From: Nonomuraea rubra
Lineage (GTDB): Bacteria > Actinomycetota > Actinomycetes > Streptosporangiales > Streptosporangiaceae
NCBI RefSeq assembly: GCF_014207985.1
Contig: NZ_JACHMI010000001.1
Location: forward strand, 7,671,001-7,735,000
DNA length: 64,000 nt
Direction of reading: 5' to 3'
The position numbers and the translations under genes are program-made. Shown one piece after another: positions 52,407 to 60,238 of the stretch (position 1 is the first letter of the stretch; every line of letters begins with the position of its first letter). The notes below the pieces were generated by a model. The model was given only the letters and a program-made list of their open reading frames with translations, searched no databases and had not been told where the DNA came from.

Positions 52407-54515
52407 GTGGACTTCAGGAACGCCGATCTGCTCCTGGCCGACGCGCGGGCCCTGCTGAGCGAGCACGCCTCCGTCCGCGCGCAGGCGCTGCACGCCCTCG
52501 ACGCGCTGCGCCGCGACGTGGCCAGGGCCGGGCTGGACACGGTGCCGGTCTCGCGGCTGAAGGACGTGACCGGCGGGCGGCTGCGCATCGGCACGCTGGA
52601 GAAGGCCGGGCTCGCCACGGTGCGGCAGGTGCTGGAGGCCACGCCGTACGAGCTGCAGCTGTTGCCGGGGATCGGGGCGCGGACGGCGGGGCAGATCCAC
52701 GCGGCCGCCCGGCAGATCGAGCAGGCCGCCGCCGAGGCCGCGAGCCTGCGGCTGGACGTGGACCGGCCCGACCACCACACCACGGAGCTGGTGGTCGCGC
52801 TGCACCGCCTGGTGGGGGCGGGACCGGACCTGCCGCGGGCGCTCGACGCCGCCGGCGACCTGGCCGGACGGCTGGCGCCGCTGCTGGCGCAGGCGCGGCC
52901 CGCGCGCAGCAGGCTGCGGATGATGTTCACGCTGCCCGTGCGGCGCCGGCGGGCCCGGGAGGCGGTCGAGGACCTCGAGGCCCTGCTGGACGGCGCCGCC
53001 GCGACGCGGCTGCTGCTCGCCCAGGTCACGACCGACCTGCTGCGCCCGCCGGCCCGCGACTTCGAGGCGTGGGCGGACTTCGAGACCCGCTCTCCGGAGT
53101 ACTTCGCCCTGCTGGCGGAGCTGGCGGGCGAGCCGCTCGGCACCGGGCAGGGGCTGCTGCCGGACGACCTGGCGGCCAAGGTCGCCGCGCAGCCGCTGGA
53201 CGACAGCCACCGGCGGGTGTCCCTGCGCGGCTACCAGGCGTTCGGGGCCCGCTTCGCGCTCGTCCAGGAGCGCGTGATCATCGGTGACGAGATGGGGCTG
53301 GGCAAGTCGATCGAGGCCATCGCGGCGCTGGCGCACCTGCGGGCCACCGGCGGCACGCACTTCCTGGTGGTCTGCCCGGCCAGCGTGCTGATCAACTGGG
53401 TGCGGGAGATCGGCTCGCGCAGCACCCTGCACGCCTACCCGCTGCACGGGCCCGACCGGCTCGCGGCCCAGCGGGAGTGGCTGCGGCAGGGCGGCGTCGC
53501 GGTGGCCACCCTGGACGGGCTGCACCGGCTGGACGGCATCGAGCTTTCGGAGCTCGGCATGCTGGTCGTGGACGAGGCCCACTACGTGAAGAACCCCGAG
53601 ACCAAGCGGTCGCGGGCGGTCGCCGCCTGGTGCGGGCGGGCGCGGCGGGTGCTGTTCCTGACCGGCACGCCGATGGAGAACCGGGTGGAGGAGTTCCGGA
53701 CGCTGATCGCGTACCTGCGGCCCGACCTGGCCGCCGGGCTGCGCAGCAGCGACGTGGTGGCGGGGGCGCAGGCGTTCCGCAAGGCGGTCGCGCCCGTCTA
53801 CCTGCGGCGCAACCAGCAGGACGTGCTGGCCGAGCTGCCGGAGCGGGTGGAGGCCGACGAGTGGGTGGAGTTCAGCGGGGCCGACTTCGAGGCGTACAGG
53901 GAGGCGGTGGCCGCGGGCAACTTCATGGCCATGCGCCGCGCCGCCTACGCCGAGCCGGCCACCTCGGCCAAGCTCAAGCGGCTGCTGGAGCTGGTGGAGG
54001 ACGCCGAGGCCAACGGGCTGAAGGTGGTGGTGTTCTCCTACTTCCGCGCGGTGCTCGCCACCGTGGGGGCGGCGCTGGACGGGCGGGCGCACGGGCCGCT
54101 GTCCGGGGACGTGAGCGCCGAGCGGCGGCAACAGGTGGTGGACGAGTTCTCCGCCGCCGCCGGGCACGCGGTGCTGCTCAGCCAGGTGCAGGCGGGCGGG
54201 GTGGGGCTGAACCTCCAGGCGGCGTCGGTGGTGATCCTGTGCGAGCCGCAGGTCAAGCCGAGCATCGAGGCGCAGGCGGCCGGGCGGGCGCACCGGATGG
54301 GGCAGGTGCGGCGGGTGCAGGTGCACCGGCTGCTCACCGTGGACTCGGTGGACCAGCGCATGCTGGACATCCTGCGCCGCAAGTCGGCGCTGTTCGACGC
54401 GTACGCCAGGCGCAGCGACCTGGCCGAGTCCACGGGCGACGCGGTGGACGTCTCGGAGCAGTCACTGGCCAGGCAGGTGGTCGAGGAGGAGCAGCGCCGC
54501 CTGCTGCCCGGCTGA
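52407..54515 (+). CDS. SNF2-family ATPase with N-terminal HhH
   Basis: About 702 residues. N-terminal helix-hairpin-helix (LQLLPGIGARTAGQI, about 85-100), then a SWI2/SNF2 motor: GDEMGLGKSIEAIA (motif I), VVDEAHYVKN (II), FLTGTPMENRVEEF (III), and C-terminal LLSQVQAGGVGLNLQAA (V) and AAGRAHRMGQVRRV (VI). DNA-stimulated translocase, probably in repair or chromatin remodelling. Start: GTG 52407 (TTGTCG and CATTCT upstream would make it leaderless) or GTG 52389. Confidence 0.88.
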   Translation: MDFRNADLLLADARALLSEHASVRAQALHALDALRRDVARAGLDTVPVSRLKDVTGGRLRIGTLEKAGLATVRQVLEATPYELQLLPGIGARTAGQIHAAARQIEQAAAEAASLRLDVDRPDHHTTELVVALHRLVGAGPDLPRALDAAGDLAGRLAPLLAQARPARSRLRMMFTLPVRRRRAREAVEDLEALLDGAAATRLLLAQVTTDLLRPPARDFEAWADFETRSPEYFALLAELAGEPLGTGQGLLPDDLAAKVAAQPLDDSHRRVSLRGYQAFGARFALVQERVIIGDEMGLGKSIEAIAALAHLRATGGTHFLVVCPASVLINWVREIGSRSTLHAYPLHGPDRLAAQREWLRQGGVAVATLDGLHRLDGIELSELGMLVVDEAHYVKNPETKRSRAVAAWCGRARRVLFLTGTPMENRVEEFRTLIAYLRPDLAAGLRSSDVVAGAQAFRKAVAPVYLRRNQQDVLAELPERVEADEWVEFSGADFEAYREAVAAGNFMAMRRAAYAEPATSAKLKRLLELVEDAEANGLKVVVFSYFRAVLATVGAALDGRAHGPLSGDVSAERRQQVVDEFSAAAGHAVLLSQVQAGGVGLNLQAASVVILCEPQVKPSIEAQAAGRAHRMGQVRRVQVHRLLTVDSVDQRMLDILRRKSALFDAYARRSDLAESTGDAVDVSEQSLARQVVEEEQRRLLPG

Positions 54516-54533
54516 CCCGGCCGGCCGGTCAGC
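54511..54533. terminator. Bidirectional terminator-like hairpin containing both stop codons
   Basis: GCTGACC (54511-54517) and GGTCAGC (54527-54533) pair perfectly around a self-complementary GC loop. The TGA of the SNF2 gene is in the left arm and the TGA of the convergent CHAT gene in the right arm. Confidence 0.55.
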
Positions 54534-57297
54534 CCGCGCCGAAGCAGACGAACGTGCACGCGGGCTCCCCTTCCCCGGCCGCCGCGAGCGCGTCGGCGGG
54601 GGACGCGCCGAGTGCCACGCCCCGGTGGTAGGCCGTCATGACCCGCTCGGCCACGGCGTCGGGCACGCGGGTGAGGCTGGAGATCACGGTGGACGTGCCG
54701 AGGTAGAGCAGGGCCGCGGTGAAGCCCAGCAGCTCGTCGCCCGCCCTGACCACCGCCTGGCCGACGTCGCACGCCGACAGCACCACGTGTCCCGGCGTCC
54801 GGTCCAGGCGCTGCAAGTCGTGGGCCATCAGGGGGCCGTCGGCCAGGTCCAGGCGGGAGAAAAGCACGTTCTCGCGCTCGTGGTGGCCGTGGGCGGCGAA
54901 GTGGGCGAAGGACGCGCCGTCGAGCGCGGACAGGGTGGCCGACACGGTGGCCTGCTCGCCCCGCAGCGTGCGTGCCTTCGGATGCACCGCGCCCAGCCGC
55001 TGGATCTCCCGCTCGGCGTGCTCCAGGTCGGGCCCGGCGACCAGGACGGAGGAGCTGCCGTCCCGGACGAACGGCTCCGCGGCGCGCCTGGCCGCCAGCC
55101 AGACCAGCGCGGACGGCGCCACCGCCAGCGGCCTGCCGCGCAGGCCGGGCAGCAGTCCCCACGGCACGGCGGACAGGCCCATGGTCGGGATCAGCACGAT
55201 GCCCCTGGCGCCGGACAGCGCCTGCCGCAGCGGTGCTCCCAGCGCGGCGGCGAGCACGCCGAGCTGGCGCTCGACGGACGCCTCGATCACCGCTCTCAGC
55301 GCGGGCCGCAGGTTGCGTCCGGCCTGGGCGTTGAGGTCGCCCGCCAGGCGGCGCGCCGCCTCCGCCACCGGTTCGTACGCGCTGAGCCTGTGCAGGTGGC
55401 AGCGGCCGTCCACGAGCACCAGGGCGAGCAGCCCGCCGCCCACGTTCAGCAGGCTCACCATGGCGAACCCGTCGTCGGCCAGCGCCTCCTGCACCGCCGC
55501 GACCGGGGCGGGGGCCAGCCGCTCGCCGACGCCCGGGAGCTGCCAGCCGCGTTCCCTGATCACCTGCTCCAGCTCCAGGCAGCGCCTGCGCAGGGCCGGG
55601 CGGCGGTGGCCGGCGGCCTCGTCGGCGTGCATCTGCTGGGCGAGCTGGCGCAGCTCGGCCAGCGCCTCGGCGGTCCGCTCGTCCTCGGGCGCCCGCGTCG
55701 GCCGGAACCTGAACGCCTGCGCCCTGCACCGCTCGGACCACGCGAACACCTGCCGCGGCGAGCCTCCCGCCAGGGCCGCCCTCAGCCCGTGGGCGGCCAG
55801 GTCGGCTCCCAGGGCGGCCACGCCGGTGAGCATGTCGAGGCTGCCCAGCCTGCCGCGGTGGGAGTCGATGAGCGCCAGCCCTTCGCGCACCTTGCGCAGC
55901 GCCTGCCCGCGCCGGCCCTGGGCCCCGGCCAGCTCGGCCTCCGCCAGCCGCCGCATCAGCCGCACATCGAGCGGCTCCCCGCGCGGCCGCCCTCCCGTAC
56001 GCGACAACGGTGCCGGCCCCTGCCCCGCACCCGCAGCCAGTATGCCGTCCGGCGGCGGCCCGTCCGGCGGCGGCCCATCCAGGGGCGGCCCGCCCGAAGG
56101 CGCGCGCGAGGCAGAGGCCGGGGTGTGCGGCGGGGGCTCGCCCGGTGGAGCGTCGGGTGGCGGGGCCGGGGCGTGGGGCGCGGGATCGGGGGGTGGTGGG
56201 GTCGGGGGTGGGGCGGTGGCGGTGGAGGCGGCGGCGGTGAGGTGGCCGGCGGCGATGAGGGCGCGTACCGAGACCAGGCGGGCCATCTCGCCGTCGTCGG
56301 GCATGTCGAGCTCGGCGAAGCGGGCCGCCAGGTCCCAGGCCCGCCTGGCCACCGACCGGGGAGCGGCACCGCGGGCCAGGTCGGAGCGCAGGCGCATGAG
56401 CTCCGCCCGCCGCGCCCAGGCCGCGCTGCCCCGGCGGCGGAAGTGGGTCTCCGCGCGCCTGGCCCAGTCGCGGGCCTCGGCGTGCCGCCCGGCGTCGAGC
56501 GCGCACTGGGCCCTGGCCAGCTCGGCCTCGGCGTAGTCCTGCATCAGGCGTTGCCTGCGGAAGCCGTCGATGGCCTGGTCGAGCGTGTGCCCGGCCTCGT
56601 CGGTCAGGCCCACGGCGAGCAGCGCGCGGGCCCGGTCGAGCGCGAGCACGGGCAGGAAGCCCGGGTTGACGTCCTGGTAGAGCCGCTCCACCCGGGCGAA
56701 CACGCTCAGCGCGGCCGGCACGTCGCCCAGCAGCAGGTCGCAGTAGCCGTCGTTGTGCAGGGCCTTGGCCGCGAGCACGGGATGGTCGTGGGCGTGGGCG
56801 AGCTGGGCGCTCCTGCGGGCGTCGTCCCTGGCCTGACGGATGCGTCCGGTGGCGATGTGGATGACCGACCGGTTGAGCAGCACCCTGGCCAGCTCGACGC
56901 GGTCGCCGTCGAGCTGCAGCATGGGGGCGGCGATGTCCAGCTCGCGCAGCGCCTGGGTGCTGGAGCCCATGCGCAGGTGCATCAGGCCGCGCTGGGCGTG
57001 CACGATGGCCAGCTCTCCGGCGGGGGCGCGGCGCTGGGCCTCGTCGAGCAGCTCCATCCCGAGCTCGCTGCGCCCCTGCTCGGCCTCGGCGTGCGCGAGG
57101 CTGGTCAGCAGACGGGCGAGCAGGCCATCGTCGCCGGGGGTGCCGCCGGCAGGGGTGGTCCAGCCGAGCAGGGTGAGGGCCTGGCGGAGCCTGCGGGCGG
57201 CAAGGGCCGGGCGGCCGTTGTCGGTCGCCTCGACGCTGAGCCTGTGCAGGCGCTCCGCCTGCTCCCGGAGAGTGCCCGCACGCCCGCTGTCGCGCAT
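54529..57297 (-). CDS. TPR-CHAT domain protein (caspase-like protease)
   Basis: A 922-residue protein. Residues ~1-310 are TPR repeats; ~350-430 is a Pro/Gly/Asp-rich low-complexity linker; ~650-922 is a CHAT peptidase (clan CD). Catalytic His803 (HFAAHGHHE) and Cys843 (VVLSACDVG) are both present, followed by GDELLGFTAALLYLGT, so it is predicted active. CHAT proteases act in cell-death or conflict systems and usually cut specific partners. No signal peptide. Last gene of the S8-sigma-DPVP operon, 15 nt after the previous gene. Confidence 0.9.
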   Translation of the reverse strand: MRDSGRAGTLREQAERLHRLSVEATDNGRPALAARRLRQALTLLGWTTPAGGTPGDDGLLARLLTSLAHAEAEQGRSELGMELLDEAQRRAPAGELAIVHAQRGLMHLRMGSSTQALRELDIAAPMLQLDGDRVELARVLLNRSVIHIATGRIRQARDDARRSAQLAHAHDHPVLAAKALHNDGYCDLLLGDVPAALSVFARVERLYQDVNPGFLPVLALDRARALLAVGLTDEAGHTLDQAIDGFRRQRLMQDYAEAELARAQCALDAGRHAEARDWARRAETHFRRRGSAAWARRAELMRLRSDLARGAAPRSVARRAWDLAARFAELDMPDDGEMARLVSVRALIAAGHLTAAASTATAPPPTPPPPDPAPHAPAPPPDAPPGEPPPHTPASASRAPSGGPPLDGPPPDGPPPDGILAAGAGQGPAPLSRTGGRPRGEPLDVRLMRRLAEAELAGAQGRRGQALRKVREGLALIDSHRGRLGSLDMLTGVAALGADLAAHGLRAALAGGSPRQVFAWSERCRAQAFRFRPTRAPEDERTAEALAELRQLAQQMHADEAAGHRRPALRRRCLELEQVIRERGWQLPGVGERLAPAPVAAVQEALADDGFAMVSLLNVGGGLLALVLVDGRCHLHRLSAYEPVAEAARRLAGDLNAQAGRNLRPALRAVIEASVERQLGVLAAALGAPLRQALSGARGIVLIPTMGLSAVPWGLLPGLRGRPLAVAPSALVWLAARRAAEPFVRDGSSSVLVAGPDLEHAEREIQRLGAVHPKARTLRGEQATVSATLSALDGASFAHFAAHGHHERENVLFSRLDLADGPLMAHDLQRLDRTPGHVVLSACDVGQAVVRAGDELLGFTAALLYLGTSTVISSLTRVPDAVAERVMTAYHRGVALGASPADALAAAGEGEPACTFVCFGAG

Positions 57298-57312
57298 CCG
57301 GCCTCGCGGTGG

Positions 57313-57807
57313 TCAGAGGATGAGTGAGGGCGTCACAGCCAGTATCGTCGCCTGCGCCGGATCATCAAGTCCCTGGCGCACCACGAGTTGCGACAGCCCT
57401 CGCGGCACCACGTCGAGCACGAACCGCCCCTGATCGTCGGCCCTGACGACGTGCGCGCCCTCGCCGCAGCGCAGCTCCACCAGGTGGTCGCCGGGCGGCG
57501 CGAGCCAGCCGTCCACGCGGACGGCGTGCTCGTCACGCGCGCTGACGCTGATCATGATGGTGAGGATCTCGCTGTCGAACGTGATCGTCCGGCTGTCCTC
57601 ACCACCGCGTACGCCCGCGGGCAGCACGTCCTCCTCCTGCGGCCGCAGCACCTCGAACTCGGGCGATTCCAGGGCCAGGGCGAACCGCAGGCGTTCGACG
57701 AGCGTGGCGGGCACGGGGTCGACGACGCGGTAGACATTCGCGATCTCGTCGACGAGGTGCTGGTCCTCGGGGGTGAAGTGGGGGTGGTCCCCCTGGGCCG
57801 TGTTCAT
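57313..57807 (-). CDS. Small regulator with DPVP motif next to ECF sigma factor
   Basis: A 164-residue protein. N-terminal helices contain VYRVVDPVPATLVERLRFAL, a pattern I associate with actinobacterial proteins coded beside ECF sigma factors and CHAT or protease genes; the C-terminal half is beta-rich (VRVDGWLAPPGDHLVELR ... GRFVLDVVP), like carboxypeptidase-regulatory or transthyretin-like folds. No HxxxCxxC zinc anti-sigma motif. Its ATG shares one base with the sigma stop (TGATG), so it may bind the sigma factor or CHAT protein. Function unproven. Confidence 0.75.
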   Translation of the reverse strand: MNTAQGDHPHFTPEDQHLVDEIANVYRVVDPVPATLVERLRFALALESPEFEVLRPQEEDVLPAGVRGGEDSRTITFDSEILTIMISVSARDEHAVRVDGWLAPPGDHLVELRCGEGAHVVRADDQGRFVLDVVPRGLSQLVVRQGLDDPAQATILAVTPSLIL

Positions 57808-58448
57808 CAGGAACTCCAATCCGGGTCCTTCGCGAGCAGGAGGCGCAGCTTCGCGAAGCACCGGCCGCGCGTGGGCCCGATGCTGCCCATCGGCATGCCG
57901 AGCGCGGCGGCCACCGCGTCGTAGTGGGGCCGCGGCACGAAGGCGATGATCCTGAGCAGCTCGGCGCACCGCTTGGGCAGGCTCTCGACCGCGTGCCAGA
58001 GCGCGCGGCGCCGCTCGTCGTCCACGAGCAGCTCGTCGGGGGTGAGCACGCCGTCGGGCAGCTCGTCGAACGTGTCGTCCCCGGGGAGGTCGTCCTTGCG
58101 CGAGGCGCGGCTGACGCGCCACGCCTCGCGGCGGGTCGTGGTGACGAGCCATTCGATCAGCGCGCCGGGAACGGAGATGGCGTGCAGGTGCCGCAGCAGG
58201 GTGAGCCAGGTGGTCTGGATGACGTCCTCGGCGGCCTGCTGGGTCAGGCCCTGGTTGCGCGCGGTGTGCCAGAGCACGGGGGTGAGCTCGGCGACGATGG
58301 CGTCGAGCGCGTCGCTGTTGCCCTGCCGCGCCTCGACGAGCAGCCCGGCGAGCCGGTCGCGGCGCTGGGAGCGCGCGGTGTTCCGGGCGGTGTTCTGGGC
58401 GGTGTTCTGGGTGGTGGGCGCACGGTCGAGTGCGGGGTCGCGGGTCAT
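57807..58448 (-). CDS. ECF-type RNA polymerase sigma factor
   Basis: A 213-residue sigma-70 family protein. Region 2 spans about 32-105 (LVEARQGNSDALDAIVAELTPVLWHTARN ... AEDVIQTTWLTLLRHL); region 4 about 145-205 (ALWHAVESLPKRCAELLRI, then AAALGMPMGSIGPTRGRCFAKLR). Regions 1.1 and 3 are absent, as in ECF factors. The N-terminal ~25 residues have AQNTARNT-like repeats from 12-bp tandem units near 58376-58411. ATG overlaps the peptidase stop by one base. Confidence 0.92.
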   Translation of the reverse strand: MTRDPALDRAPTTQNTAQNTARNTARSQRRDRLAGLLVEARQGNSDALDAIVAELTPVLWHTARNQGLTQQAAEDVIQTTWLTLLRHLHAISVPGALIEWLVTTTRREAWRVSRASRKDDLPGDDTFDELPDGVLTPDELLVDDERRRALWHAVESLPKRCAELLRIIAFVPRPHYDAVAAALGMPMGSIGPTRGRCFAKLRLLLAKDPDWSS

Positions 58449-60043
58449 CAGATCGGTACGACTTCCGGCCGCGCCACCTTGTCGTTGATCATCGTGTCGA
58501 CGACCGTCCTGGCCCGTTCGACCCGGTCGACGCCCACCTGCTGGACCGTCTTGGTCAGCTCGGCGGCGATGGCGCCCGCGACGATCGGCGCGGCGAAGGA
58601 GGTGCCGCTCCAGGCGCAGTGCGCCCCCACGGCGTCGGAGTCGAGCGAGGCGCGCTCGCCGGTGCTGAGCATGGCGTTCTGGGCGCCGCGGAACTGGGGC
58701 GGGAACGTGCTGACGACCATGGCGCCGGGCGCCCGCCACCGTACGGCGGGGTGCTCGTTGCTGAAGATGGCGATCGTGCCGTCGGGGTTCTTGGCGGCGA
58801 CGCCGAGCATGGGCGCGAGCGGCGGCCCCGGGACGGCGGTCTCGGAGAGGGCGGCGAGGTAGAACGGCCTGGTGGTGGCGTAGTTTCCGGCGGCGTTGAC
58901 GACGATGACGCCGCGGGCCCTGAGCTGGTTGACCTTGTCGAACAGCGCCTGCATGGCCGCGTCGCCGGTCTCGGCGAAGCCGCCGAAGGAGCAGCAGAGC
59001 ACGTCCACGGCCTGCCCGTCGTCCAGGAGCTGCAGCAGGCGGTCGAGCGCCGCGTGCACGGCCTCGCCCGGCACCACGCCGTCGCTGTGCATGACCTTGT
59101 ACATCAGGACGCGGGCGTCGGGCGCGATCTGCGCGATGAGGCCGGCCAGCATGAGGCCGTGGCCGGTGTGCGAGTTGAGGGTGCCGACCAGCGGGTTCGG
59201 CAGCTGGCCGAGGTCCTCGTAGCCGACGAGCTTGGCGATGTCGCGGCCCTGGTAGGCGGGGTGGGTGTCCTCGATGAGCTGCTGCCCGGCCGGGTCGACG
59301 GTGAGGAACGCGTCGGGGTCGGTGACGGGCTTGAACCAGGGGTGCGCGGTCACGCCGGTGTCCAGGGTGACCACGGTGATCCTGGGCCCGCCGAGCTCGT
59401 CGAGCGTGCGGCGGCGCGGCGGCCCGGCCACCACGGTGACGGGGATGCGGCCGTAGCCGGGGCGGCCGATCCCGCCGGGCTCCTCGGTGACGGCGTGCCC
59501 GCTGGTGGCGGGCTCGCCGCCGAGGTCGAGCGAGCCGATGCCGCTGGTGGCCGAGCCCACGAACAGGTGGTCCAGCGAGATCTTCTCCATGTCCGCCCTG
59601 CCGGCCAGGGCGGCGGGCTCCTCGCGCAGCGCGCGGCGGACGGCCCGCAGGGCCGGCCAGGCGTCCGCCTTGACGTCGCGGGCTCCTTCGGCGACGGTCA
59701 GGACGGCGGGCAGCCAGGCGGTCTCGCGGCCGTCCTGCCGCTGGCGGGCCCGCTCGATGCTCTCCTCCGACAGCTTGAGGCCGACGCCGGACAGCGCCGC
59801 GTTGATCCAGTCGGTGTCGTCCCGGTTGACGAGCAGGTGCCCGGGGACGAGGAGCACGTCCGCGCGGTAGACGGTCGAGTCGGGCCGGGTCTCGCCGTCG
59901 TCCAGGCCGACGGCCCACGGGTCGAGGACCTTGGCTCCGTGCCGGTCCAGGATCTCCCTGGGAAGGGTGAAGCCCTGCCACGACGGCCCGAATTTCTCGG
60001 TGGGGCCGGTTCTGGGAGCTTCGGGGGTGTAGTCGATGGTCAT
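58448..60043 (-). CDS. Intracellular S8 (subtilisin-like) serine peptidase
   Basis: A 531-residue subtilase. Catalytic triad: Asp228 (VVTLDTGV), His295 (GHGLMLAGLIA) and Ser482 (SGTSFAAP), with oxyanion Asn in VVNAAGN. The ~215 residues before the catalytic domain are not a normal subtilase propeptide and contain no signal peptide (starts MTIDYTPEAPRTG), so it stays inside the cell. GGAGGCGGCGC precedes the ATG. First gene of the four-gene operon. Confidence 0.93.
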   Translation of the reverse strand: MTIDYTPEAPRTGPTEKFGPSWQGFTLPREILDRHGAKVLDPWAVGLDDGETRPDSTVYRADVLLVPGHLLVNRDDTDWINAALSGVGLKLSEESIERARQRQDGRETAWLPAVLTVAEGARDVKADAWPALRAVRRALREEPAALAGRADMEKISLDHLFVGSATSGIGSLDLGGEPATSGHAVTEEPGGIGRPGYGRIPVTVVAGPPRRRTLDELGGPRITVVTLDTGVTAHPWFKPVTDPDAFLTVDPAGQQLIEDTHPAYQGRDIAKLVGYEDLGQLPNPLVGTLNSHTGHGLMLAGLIAQIAPDARVLMYKVMHSDGVVPGEAVHAALDRLLQLLDDGQAVDVLCCSFGGFAETGDAAMQALFDKVNQLRARGVIVVNAAGNYATTRPFYLAALSETAVPGPPLAPMLGVAAKNPDGTIAIFSNEHPAVRWRAPGAMVVSTFPPQFRGAQNAMLSTGERASLDSDAVGAHCAWSGTSFAAPIVAGAIAAELTKTVQQVGVDRVERARTVVDTMINDKVARPEVVPI

Positions 60044-60150
60044 GCGCCGCCTCCGGTTCTTCCCTTCTGTGGCCTACGAGAGCGGATCGGGGGCGCCGAT
60101 ACGCACCGGCAGATAACGGAATGGTCACGATCCCCGAGCGGCTTGAATGC

Positions 60151-60169
60151 TTGCAGAAAGTTTCCGCAA
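60151..60169. promoter_or_regulatory. LacI-type (MalR-like) operator before the amylase
   Basis: TTGCAGAAAGTTTCCGCAA is a 19-bp dyad, symmetric except one position on each side of the central G. Contains the TTGCAG/CTTGCA motif seen upstream of Streptomyces starch and maltose genes. Just upstream of the likely -35. Confidence 0.65.
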
Positions 60170-60174
60170 CATCC

Positions 60175-60203
60175 TTGCACAGCCTGCATGCGCTAGGTAA
60201 CTT
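60175..60203 (+). promoter_or_regulatory. Amylase promoter
   Basis: TTGCAC (60175-60180), 17-bp spacer, TAACTT (60198-60203), ending 35 bp before the ATG. The upstream dyad would interfere with polymerase entry. Confidence 0.5.
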
Positions 60204-60238
60204 CCGGGCAATCCCCCGAAACTCCAAGAGAGTGCACC

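Noticed and set aside
50015..53179. 1054-codon minus-strand frame opposite the phosphatase and SNF2 genes
   Set aside because: Ser/Arg-rich shadow spanning two real genes; no motif and no ribosome binding site.
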